From Symbiodinium natans (Eukaryota > Sar > Dinophyceae > Suessiales > Symbiodiniaceae): 64,000 bases of DNA. The DNA lies in NCBI GenBank assembly GCA_905221605.1, contig CAJNDS010000002.1, positions 424,001-488,000 of the forward strand, in the 5' to 3' direction. The translations under genes and the position numbers were made by a program. Numbering within the stretch: the first letter of the stretch is position 1; the number at the start of each line of letters is the position of its first letter. This document shows positions 23,603 through 33,390 of the stretch, piece after piece. Below the pieces are notes generated by a model, which saw only the letters and a program-made list of their open reading frames with translations, searched no databases and was not told the origin of the DNA.

Positions 23603-24037
23603 ATGCGAAGCCCTTATAACAGCCTCATAGTGACATACGCCTTTATGCACAATCATCATTTTAACGCACCTTTACCGACTAACTGCTTCAGAACCCCCCC
23701 CCCAACAACAAAATGAAATTCTAAAAAACATAAGATAACATATTCCTCCTTAGAAGGGTACTATAGGGAGTCTCAGTTGTTTTTGTTCTCTGGGGGTTCT
23801 TAAACAAATATAGATTAACTGTAGAAAACGAAAAACCTGCAATAGGGATTATAGTACCCCCTATGATAACCCCTATTAAGTAAGTATTGTGAGTATAAGG
23901 GGGGGGAACATCCCAATTCCAGCCTTTTGTTCTCAAAAGGCTTTGGGGGCTTGGGGCCATGTAGGGCTTTATAGGGCTCAGGGCTTGGGACAGAATGATA
24001 ACGAAGGGTGCATACCGCCTAATTGTATGGTTCACAC

Positions 24038-24140
24038 GGGTTTAGGGTTTAGGGTTTAGGGTTTAGGGTTTAGGGTTTAGGGTTTAGGGTTTAGGGTGCA
24101 GGGTGTAGGGTTTAGGGTTTAGGGTTTAGGGTTTAGGGTT
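24038..24140 (+). repeat. (TTTAGGG)n array
   Basis: About fourteen units with a GCAGGG/GTAGGG interruption. Confidence 0.9.
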
Positions 24141-25094
24141 GTACTGCCCCCAGGTTTGGGTCTTGCAGGGCTTTGTAGGGTCCTGAGTCCTTGGGGGTTA
24201 GGGTCTTAAAGTCATTTTTTAGGTCCAGCACAAGGGTGTAGGATTCTCAAACGGGCTGGGAGAAATTTGGGGCTTAGGTTTAGGCTTTCGAGGTTTCGGG
24301 GCATTAGGGTTGAGGTGCTGGCGGCAGCGGGGCTTCTTTTGAAACCCTGCTCCTTGGGACGAAAAACCACCCGACTCGCCCTGACTGCACTGAACCCTAA
24401 ACCCCAAAACCCCTAAACCCTAAAACCCCAGAGCCCTCAACCCTAAACCCCAAACCCTACAGCCCTCAACCCTAAACCCCAAACCCTACAGCCCTCAACC
24501 CTAAACCCCAAACCCTACAGGCCTCAACCCTAAACCCTAAACCCTAAACCTTAAACTCTAAACCCCAAACCTTAAACCCTAAACCCGAAAGCCCTCAACC
24601 ACCCTTTAGGGGTACAGAGGTCTCGGCTTGGTGCGGGTCATGGCTCAGGGTTTTAGGGTTTAGGGTTTAGGGTTTAGGGTTGAGGGTTGAGAGTTTAGAG
24701 TTTAGGGTTTAGGGTTTAGGGTTTAGAGTTTAGAGTTTAGGGTTTAGGGTTTAAGGTATAGAGTTTAGGGTTTGAGCCTCAGGGTTTTGGGGCCAAGTAG
24801 GGCTTAGGGGTTTGGTAGGGATAGGGCTTAAGGGCCTGAATTAGGGGTCTGCCAGGGGCCTTAGGGGTTAGGGGTTAGGGTTTAGGGGCTTAAGGGTTTT
24901 GAGGTCTAGGGGGTTTAGGGGTTTAAGGGTTTAGGGCTTAGGGTTTGGTACGGTTAGGGAAGAGGGTTTGGTAGGGTTGGTGCTCAGAGTTTGGGGTTTC
25001 GGGTCTGGGCCTCACAAGAAGCCAGGGACCCACCATCATACTCATAGTAACGATGATCATCTTGAAAGCAGGAAAGATGTTTAGAAGCACCCCT

Positions 25095-25322
25095 AGAGCC
25101 CAATACCCCTTTACTAAGGACTACGGGATTCTCAATAGGACTGAAGGTATACTCCTTAACTAAGGAATACACCTTCATTTACATAGGGATCTTTGACATG
25201 ATTTAAGGGTACATTCCTTAGTTAAAACACCTTCATGTATATAGGGCTCCTTGACGTGATTTAAATGATTTAAGGGTATATTCCTTCTTTAGTTGCTAAG
25301 GAGTATTGGGGCTCTTTGGGCA
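25095..25322. mobile_element. Element F expanded copy
   Basis: Same ends (AGAGCCCAATACCCC / GGAGTATTGGGGCTCT), but the inner GATTTAAGGGTA..ATTCCTT arm is repeated two to three times, doubling the length. Confidence 0.7.
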
Positions 25323-26339
25323 ACTTCCCGCCCAGGCGGCTGGTACAGCCCATGGTGCAGATCGGCTCGAGAAGCGCAAGCTTGGAGAATCGAGCCCGAG
25401 CCCACCAGAAGAAGACCCCTAAACCTTAAACCCGAAACCCTGAACCCTAAACCCTAAACTGTGAACCCTAAACCCTAAAAACCCCAAACCCTGAACCCTA
25501 ATCATCATCACTGATCATCATCTTAATCCCGGCCGTGGAGTGAAGCACTCGAGCCCGCGCGGACATTGATGCAGGGGAGGAGGCGGGCAGAAGGCTTGGG
25601 GAGGAGGGTTGGGGAGGAGGGTTGGGATGGTTTTTAGGGCTTAAGGTTTAGGCTTTAGAGAGGGGGAGGGGGGAGGAGGCTTGGGGAGGAGGGTTGGGAA
25701 GGTTTTAGGGCTTGAGGTTGAGGTTAGGGGTTTCTGGATCATAATGGTAGGGTCGGGGCATGGGGTTTGGGAGGTTTGATACGCGGCGAAATATTGGGGT
25801 GGGCGGGCCTGATGTTCGGAATGCAGGAAAGGAAACGAGGGGTTCGGCGTCTGGGAGTTGATGTTTAGGGCGCTTACTACCAGGGACGGGATATATTTCC
25901 CCCCCCCATATAGTTGCCAAGCGGGTCCCTAAAGCCCTAAACCCTAAAAAAAGTTTAGGGTTTAGGGTTTAGGGTTTAGGATTTAGGGTTTAGGGGCCCC
26001 TGGTTCCGCAAGGCAGTTCCAGAAGAGACACGGGACATCGTGGAACCTGCGCTGGACACCCGCCCATGAGTAGCTTAGTCTGGGATATTTGTTAGGCTAA
26101 GGCAAACATGCCCACCTCTGCATTCACAATATAGAGCGTGGCTTTGCGCAACAGGATTTCCCCAGGTGACCCTTAAACCCTAAATCCCGAACTAACCACT
26201 AAACCTAAGCCCCCTCAAACCCAACCCTGAACCTTGCACGCGTGCAACCCCTAAACCCAAACCCCCGAAGCCCTTAGCCTTGAAACACCGAAACTCTAAA
26301 CCCCGAAACCCCTAACCCCTAATCCGAGCATCAGTTTAA

Positions 26340-26640
26340 TTTATACCCCCATATTTAAAGAAATTTTTTTTGGCCGGAAGCCCGCCGGAAGACTACTTTC
26401 CATTAGGGTGGATTTCGTATGGGACAAACCCCCCACATTTAAAGGAATTTTTTTTTGGGGGGGTTCCAAAATCTGTCGGCAGGCTTCTTGTTTTGCTTGC
26501 GGAGACGCAAAGCTACAGCACCTCAGGGATCTGCAGCCTATTGTCTTTAATAGAGAATCAATACAGGGCCGCGGTCCAACTATTGCGGAACCCTGCATTC
26601 CTTATTGGGGGGGGGGGGGGGGGGGGGGGGCCCCCCACCA
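26340..26640. other. Island with poly-G24/C6 and duplicated ATTTAAAG-T8 motif
   Basis: CCCCATATTTAAAGAAATTTT and CCCCACATTTAAAGGAATTTT are about 85 bp apart; G24 at 26,607-26,630 is followed by CCCCCC. The frames across it end in poly-Gly, which is the homopolymer. No gene supported. Confidence 0.6.
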
Positions 26641-27406
26641 ATTAAACAGAAGCTCGGATTAAGCCCCAAGCCCCAAACCCTAAACCCTAAACCCCTAGAC
26701 CCTAAATCCGTCTGAGGGCCTGGGGCTTGAGAAGGCCCGCGGTCCCTCGGGCACAGCCACAGGCACCGTCAGGCCTGGGCTCCATACGAGACCAGGCTCT
26801 GCTCACTCAGGATTATAGGGTTTAGGGTTTAGGGTTTGGGGTTTAGGGTTAGGGGTTTAGGGGTTTAGGGTTTGGGTTTAGGGTTTAGGGCTTGGGGTTT
26901 AGGGGTTTGGGGGTTTGGGGTTAGGGCTTAGGGTTTAGGGTTTAGGGGTTAGGGTTTGGGGTTTGGGGTTTGGGTTTAGGGTTTTATCTTAGCGTACCCT
27001 AAACCCCCAACCGGTTTCGGGCTTAGGCTTGAGGGTTTCGGGACTCAACATAAATACATGTACTTTTTCAGGGCGTCAGAGCTCTGGGGTTCAAGGCTTA
27101 AATCTTCGGGCTTCAGAGCTGAGGGTTTCAGCACTTACATAGGGTGTACGGGCTTCAGGGTGGCAGTTTTGGGCTTGGGTTGAGGGTTCGCGTTTAGGGT
27201 TGAGGGTGACATCTGAGTTGTGATCGCCCCAAACCAAGCGAGCCGAATATCAGCTCGGGTCTTCTCGGTGTCTCGGTGACGAGGACGTCTCCCCCTTCAC
27301 TTCGCCACGTCCACGGTATCCTCTCTGCCCCTCAAGCGAGCCCTTCTCCTGAGACAAGAAACGTTTCCCTGAATAAGTTGACATGCACATCATGTGCACT
27401 GGAGCG

Positions 27407-27502
27407 TCAGTCAAGTAGGGGGTGAATGCAGGCTGGCTCGATGTTGGTCAATATGGAGCGAAGCTCATTGAACCGCTTCTGGGCAAAGGATGATTTCATA
27501 GC
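27407..27502 (-). CDS. Terminal exon AMKSSFAQKRFNELRSILTN, stop TGA
   Basis: Thirty-one codons and TGA at 27,407-27,409, following acceptor TTTGGGTCAAG in phase with the previous exon. C terminus reads IEPACIHPLLD. No family recognised. Confidence 0.6.
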   Translation of the reverse strand, partial: AMKSSFAQKRFNELRSILTNIEPACIHPLLD

Positions 27503-27543
27503 CTTGACCCAAAATCCTAAACCCTAAGCCCTAAATCCGAAAC
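27503..27543 (-). other. 41-nt intron composed of telomere-type heptamers
   Basis: In gene sense it runs GTTTCGG, ATTTAGG, GCTTAGG, GTTTAGG, ATTTTGG, then GTCAAG. Every unit is a variant of TTTAGGG, and the 5' GT and 3' AG come from the same repeat units. Inferred from the flanking phase-matched exons. Confidence 0.5.
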
Positions 27544-27627
27544 CGTTGCAGCTTTGTCGTTCTTGCGCTCCTCTAAGTAAACAAGTAAGCGATGAAGTGC
27601 CTGGATGCCAAAGTCGTAAACTCTGTC
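27544..27627 (-). CDS. Exon DRVYDFGIQALHRLLVYLEE, penultimate exon of an unknown gene
   Basis: Twenty-eight codons, phase 0 both ends, acceptor GTAGTGTCTAG, donor GTTTCG. Helical, charged composition continuing RKNDKAAT. It joins the next exon across a 41-nt intron made only of degenerate telomere heptamers. Confidence 0.6.
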
Positions 27628-28319
27628 CTAGACACTACAAACCCTGAACCCTGAACCCTAAACCCCTAAGCCCCAAACCTTAAACCCTAAAACCCCAAAG
27701 CCCCAAACCCTAACAGAGGTGTTTCACACGACCCTGCACCCTAAACCCTAAACCTTAAACCCTAAACCCTAGACCCAGCAGGGTGTTGGGCGGCACAGCC
27801 CTGAACATGGATGTAGCCATCTCCCAAATTTAGGGGTACTCCTCATATACCCCCAAGTCGATAATCCTTTTTACCGGAACCCGCCAGAAAGGGTACCCCC
27901 TATTGTCGGAAACACCCACCCAGAGAGCCCAATACCCCAGATCCCTGAACCCTCAACCCTACACCCCCAAAAGGCAATCCTAAACCGTAAACCCCACACC
28001 ATAAACCCATACCTTGCCAGGACCCCGAAGTCCTCAACCCTAAACCCTAAACTCCACCCCTCATCCTAAACCCTAAACCCCAAACCCCACGCGCTAAACC
28101 CCGAACCCTAAAACGCTGAACCCTAAACCCAAAACCCTAAACCCCAAAACGCTGAACCCTAGACTCCGAAGCAACGCCTTCAGCCCTGAAACCTATCCTA
28201 GGCTGGCCCTTAAAACCCACTGAAAAATGATTCTCCTAACCCTTACTAACTACCCCAACCCTGAGCCCTAAGCCCTAAACCCTGAAACCCAAATAAGGGA
28301 GAGTAGAACCCTAAACCCA

Positions 28320-28458
28320 ATAACCTAGCCCTAAACCCTAAACCCTAAACCCTAAACCCTGAACCCTGAACCCTAAACCCTAAACCCTAAACCCTAAACC
28401 CTAAACCCTAAACCCTGAACCCTGAACCCTGAACCCTGAACCCTGAACCCTAAACCCT
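28320..28458 (-). repeat. CCCTAAA and CCCTGAA array next to poly-C
   Basis: About nineteen units alternating between blocks of CCCTAAA and CCCTGAA, ending in a 19-base C run. Confidence 0.9.
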
Positions 28459-28555
28459 GCCCCCCCCCCCCCCCCCCTTTCCCAGGATCTTGGGCATCCG
28501 GCTGCGACTCCTGACCTGCACAGGGCATGGCTGGCTCCAAGTATTCAGGGTGTGT

Positions 28556-28662
28556 AGGGTTTAGGGTTTAGGGTTTAGGGTTTAGGGTTTAGGGTTTAGG
28601 GTTTAGGGTTTAGGGTTTAGGGTTTAGGGTTTAGGGTTTAGGGTTTAGGGTTTAGGGTTAGG
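28556..28662 (+). repeat. (TTTAGGG)n array facing the preceding CCCTAAA array
   Basis: About fifteen units. With the array at 28,320-28,458 it forms an inverted pair around about 100 bp of complex sequence. Confidence 0.9.
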
Positions 28663-28889
28663 AAAAGACCCCAAACCCTAAATCCTAAACCGCCAAACAC
28701 CTAAACTTTAAATCCTAGACCCCGAACTTTCCTGAAAGCCCGGTGGAACCCATCGCGCTTGTGTTTCAGGGGCTGAGCTCATCTAAATCCTAAGCACCCC
28801 AGCTTAGGGCTTAGGGGTTAGGCTTTTTGGATGTAGGCTTTTAGGGTTTAGGGTTTAAAGGGCCCACAACCCCTGAACCCCACCGAAAC

Positions 28890-31122
28890 CCGGAACTCGT
28901 GATCTGGCGCTTCGACTGCGGCACAGTTCGACCAGAAGCCCTGAATCCCTAGGACTTAGGACACCAAGTATACAAGGGTTTAGGGTTTAGGGTTTAGGGT
29001 TGAGGAGGTTACCTGCTCATCACCCAAGGGTTTGGGGTTTCGGGCTTCGGGGCCAGATTTCGAAGTTCATCCGCGGCCTAAAGTGTCGGGTCAAGAAGCA
29101 CCCGAAAGGGCATTCAAGGTTGCTCGTGCGCCAGCTAGAGGTATAGTGCCCAGGGGGTTCAACATGGACTGCGCATCTGCCTCCATAAACCCTCAACCCG
29201 GGATCTCCCAAGTCCCTAAATCCCTAAATCCCTAAATCCCTAAATCCCTAAATCCCTAAATCCCTACATCCCTAAATCCCTAAATCCCTAAATCCCTAAA
29301 CCCTACGTAAGCCCTAAACCCTAAACCCTAAACCCCTAAACCCTAAACCCTAAACCCTAAACCCTAAACCCTAAACCCCTAAACCCTAAACTCTAAACCC
29401 TCAGCCCTGTAAGGATCGGGACTCACGGGCATTTTGGGCCTGCGTCTGTGTGAGAAGCCGCTGCGCTTGGTCAACGCCTGGGCGAGTGCTCATGGAATCG
29501 GCTCCACAGCGGCCCCTCCTAGGCCAAAGGGCTTGCTTTTCTCTTCAGTGGACAGGTTTGGGGGGTTTTAGTGTTTAGGGTTTAGGGTTTAGGGTTTTCT
29601 TCAGTAGACAAGTTTGGGGGGTTTTAGGGCTTAGGGTTTAGGGTGTAGGGCTGATAGGACTACGGGCTTCTGATAGGGGGAGTCTTGGCACGGAACTTGT
29701 TGGGGTTAACCCTAAACCCTAAACCCTAAACCCTAAACCCTTATTGCATACCTAAACCCAAACCCCAGCAGCCAAAATACCGTAAAGCCCTTAAGGGCAC
29801 AACAAGAAAAAAGTCTTCGGAGCCCTCGAACGACTCGGGCACGGTAGAAAGTTCATCGGGTTTCGGGGGTTTACAGTTGAAGGGCCCCCAAAATTGAAAG
29901 CCGTAAACCCTAGACCCTAAACCCTAAACCCTATATGAACCCTAAACCCTAAAGCCCAAACCCTGAAGCCTAGGTTGAGGGCGCCACCCAAGCGTCGTGC
30001 CGGGGTCCCCGATGGCGTCCCTGCGGGAGAGCGCTGCGAGAGCAACCGGTTGGGCTCATGGGTTTGTTACCCTGAGACAGTACAGGGTTTTATAGGGTTT
30101 ATAGGGTTTATATAGGGTTTATAAACCCTATAAGGTCTGGGAGCTGTACGTTATATATAACACACCCTAGGGTAGGGTTTTGGGTTTAGGGGACAGGGTT
30201 TAGGATTTAGGGTTTAGGCTCTAGGGGCTTACCCTGAGAAATCTAAGCATAAAGGCTGGACAACTCTGAGGGCTGTATAATCTTAATTACTCCTGCCGTA
30301 AGAAGCCTGTGGGTTACGATGGTTGGGATGAATGTGCCTGACCTCGACCCGAGACATGGGAAGGCCAAGCAAAGGTCAACACCGCCCGCACCCCGGCGAT
30401 GAAAACCCTAAACCCCAAGCCCTAAACCCCAAACCCTAAACCCTGAACCCCAAACCCTAAACCGCAAAACCCACCTCCTAGAAGACACGGCATTCTTCAA
30501 CCAAGGCTCAACACACCCCACCCGGTCCCCTACTCCGTGATTTGGAACCTCAAGGGGCAGAAAACCCTCCAGCCCCAAAAAATGTGAAACCTTTAAGTGT
30601 AATAAGTTGGGACGTTCCCCCTTATACGAACAGTCCTTTGTAGGGATTCTAGTAGGGGCGGGGGGGGTCAGGGGTAACATCCCAAGAAAAAAATCTATAT
30701 GCCCCCCAAAAAAGGTTAAAGGTTAACTACCCAGGCCCTGAGCAACCAAGGCTCAACAAACCCCGTCTCCTACTCCCCGACCTGGTGTTGACCCCAAACC
30801 CCAACTCCTAGAAGACACAGCATTCTTCAACCAAGGCTCAACACACCGGGTTTTGGGTTTTAGGGTTTCGGGTTTAGGGCTAGGGTTTAGCCCTAAACCC
30901 TAAACCCTAAACCCTAAAACCCTAAACCCGAAACCCTAAACCCTAAACCCTAAAAGAACCCCACCCGCTCCCTGGCCTGGTGTTGCAGGAGCTGAGGGTG
31001 CGACCAAGGACCTCGTCACGAGCCTGGCCGGCAAAAAAAAACATTCTACCCTAAACCCTAAACCCTAAACCCTAAACCCTAGGAGTTTCTACCTTGGACC
31101 CTTGAGGTGGTACCCCTTTTTT

Positions 31123-31153
<31 letters not shown>

Positions 31154-32814
31154 GGTCCCTTTTAAGGATTGCTAAGGGAAGCTAAGGGCCACATTAGGAG
31201 TATATTAAAAAGGCATCTTTTTGGGGGGTACAACCTTAGAGGTGCGAGTCTGAATCCCTTGAAATATGGGGGATTTACGATGCTAAGGGGCCCCCCTTTA
31301 TGGAATCCCCAAAGAGTAGGATCCCCTTAAAATATAAGGGCCCCAAAGGGTACCCCTAACAATATCTCGTAAAGGGATTATGCTACCCCAAAAGGGTAAA
31401 GGTTACCTACTCCACTACTAGGCTTTAGGGTCTAGGGTAATTGAGCCCCTAGAGGCCCTAAACAATGAGCCGGGCGGACGGTTGGCTACCATCTCGTGGT
31501 GGCATCCGCAAGACATACCTCAAGACGAACCCCTTCGTTAGGGTTTAGGGTTTAGGGCTAGGGTTTAGGGCTAGGGTTTAGGGGTTGGGGTTTCGACTCT
31601 TTTCAGTATCAGAACTACCTCCTTCTTCTGAGGGGTTTATCGTTTGCCTTTGTACAACAGTCCTGGTCCCAGACTCACCCCAGGGTCGGTTCCCCGTTGA
31701 GTAAAGATTCCTCTGCTTAAGGCGCTCTTCTCCCAGCCTTTTTAAAGGCCCAGAAAACAGAAAAAAAGGCTGAACTACTTCTGACCCCTCCCCCCCTACA
31801 AGTATTAAGATAATCGTAGTATAGCCCTTCACACAGGAAACCCCGTCTCCTTGGAAGGCCTTTTGACATAGTACGTCTACTTGGTACCCCCTCGAAGCCC
31901 TATTCGAATCCCCATAACCCATCTTGCTAGCCCTAGTTACTTACTAAGTCAAAGGGCTTCCAAATAGCCCGAAGGCCTAAACCCAAAACCCTGAATTCCT
32001 AAACCCTAGACTTGCCTAAACCCTAAAACCCTGAACCCTGAAACCGTAAACCCTAAAGCTATCTAAACCCTAATACCCTGAACGCCGAAGCGCTCAACTC
32101 AATGTTACATCCCGAGACCTGTAAATGAGAACCAGATGCCTCCAGCTCTGCATCGCATTACTTAGGGTTTAGGGTTGAGGACTTAGGTTTAGGGTCTAGG
32201 GTATAGGGTCTCAAGCAAGCACTGCACATTGAACAGTACGCCCTAAACCTCACTCGTTTGGGCTTTTCGGTGTTTTGAGGGGGGAATTAGATTCTAGGGC
32301 TTAGAAGATTTGGGATTCCAAGAATTTTTTTGGGGTTTACAGGGTAGGGCCCGGGGCTTGAGGCTGTCTAGAGCTGGGTTTACGGTTTAGGGTTAAGGGT
32401 TGAGGGTTTAGGGTTTAGGGCTACCGAGCTCAGGGAATTTAAGGCCCAAAAAGAGACTGCCCGCAGCTGCGCCCCTTTTGACCGCGGGTGCCCCGTGTGC
32501 CTTTCAAAGGTGAGGCTGCCCAGTAGACCCTAAACCCTAAACACTCTAAACCCGAAGGGTTTAGGGTTTAGGGTTTAGGGTTTAGGGTTTAGGGTTTAGG
32601 GTTTAGGGGAACCCTGAACCCTGAACTCTGAACCCTGAACCCTAAACCCTAAACCCTAGACCCTAAACCCTAAACCCTAAACCCTAAAGCCAACCCAAAT
32701 CCTAAGCCCTAAACCCTACACCATAAACCCTACCATGGAGTACTACCGGGGCATCCTTTCGAAGGGACTCCGTTGAAGAGAGCTGCGCTCCACTTCCTTG
32801 TCTTGGCCTCCTCC
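28890..32814 (-). CDS. Chain of exon candidates of an unknown gene (32,734 down to 28,890)
   Basis: Islands at 32,734-32,814 (EEAKTRKWSAALFNGVPSKG; donor GTAGGG), 32,458-32,515 (LTFERHTGHPRSKGAQLRA), 32,119-32,147 (SWRHLVLIY), 31,464-31,518 (YVLRMPPRDGSQPSARLI), 30,965-31,023 (ARDEVLGRTLSSCNTRPGS), 29,998-30,043, 29,781-29,833 (SFEGSEDFFLVVPLRAL; donor GTATTT), 29,427-29,518 (donor GTGAGT), 29,024-29,180 (CAVHVEPPGHYTSSWRTSNL) and 28,890-28,940 (ASGRTVPQSKRQITSS) keep one continuous phase on the minus strand. No conserved family is recognised, so strand and frame are inferred. Confidence 0.4.
29213..29300 (-). repeat. Octamer CCCTAAAT array
   Basis: Nine to ten units of an eight-base telomere variant, followed by ordinary CCCTAAA to about 29,400. 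Confidence 0.9.
30474..30990. repeat. Locally repeated block, one copy split by telomeric repeats
   Basis: CTCCTAGAAGACACGGCATT and CAACCAAGGCTCAACACACC occur at about 30,474-30,520 and 30,804-30,848, with a partial copy at 30,742-30,790. In the last copy, TTTAGGG and then CCCTAAA units (30,848-30,955) separate CAACACACC from CCCCACCCGCTCCCTGGCCTG. Confidence 0.7.
31083..31260. mobile_element. Element J copy with T16/G23 tract
   Basis: ACCTTGGACCCTTGAGGTGG, then T16 (31,117-31,132), G23 (31,133-31,155), then TCCCTTTTAAGGATTGC. The split copy has only TTTTGGGG at this place. Confidence 0.75.
31843..31975. mobile_element. Element I copy
   Basis: CTCCTTGGAAGGCCTTTTGACATAG at the left, ACTAAGTCAAAGGGCTTCCAAATAG at the right, an inverted pair. 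Related pieces at 50,225-50,345 and 16,672-16,775. Confidence 0.7.
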
Positions 32815-32964
32815 CTGCGCCGCCCGAAATCCCAGGATACTTGCATGGTCCCTTTTAGGGTTTAGGGCTACACCCTAAACCCTAAACCCTAAACCCTAAA
32901 CCCTAAACCCTAAACCCTAAACCCTAAACCCTAAACCCTAAACCCAAACCCTCAGACCAAAGGG

Positions 32965-33300
32965 CTCCCTCTCCTCTAGGGGGTTGTACCTTGCACCCTT
33001 ACGGTTGCACCCTTAGGTTTTGGGGACCCTCCTTTAAAGATTCCTAAGGTTGTGTAGGGTTTGGGGTTTGGGGTTTGGGTTTAGGGTTTAGAGTTTAGGG
33101 TTTAGGGTTTTAGGGTTTTAGGGTTTAGGGTTTAGGGTTTAGGGTTTAGGGTTTAGGGTTTAGGGTTTAGGGTTTAGGGTTTAGGGTTTAGGGTTTAGGG
33201 TTTAGGGTTTAGGGTTTAGGGTTTAGGCCATGCTAGGGGTACATTAGGGGAAACCTTTAGGGAAACAACCTTAGGGGTACGAGCCTTAAACACACAATGG
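32965..33300. mobile_element. Element J copy split by a 170-bp TTTAGGG array
   Basis: Matches the uninterrupted copy at 31,083-31,260: GTACCTTG..CACCCTTA, GGACCCTCCTTTAAAGATTC, then, after the array at 33,055-33,226, GCTAGGGGTACATTAGGGG and ACAACCTTAGGGGTACGAG. Confidence 0.75.
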
Positions 33301-33390
33301 GATGACGTTGGCAACTGTTTCTCCTGCGCTGGGTCAACCACATCCGAAACCCTAAACCCTAAATCCTAAACCCTAAACCCAAAAGCCGAC

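Larger units (their letters stand above)
22800..27218. other. Gene-poor stretch: telomeric tracts, elements A, E and F, few weak exon candidates
   Basis: Mostly telomere-type tracts of both orientations. Islands at 23,165-23,260, 25,334-25,415 and 25,985-26,069 have open frames with fair splice sites, the last ending in a stop on the plus strand (AVPEETRDIVEPALDTRP), but the other strand is also open and no neighbour fits. I cannot support a gene here. Confidence 0.5.
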
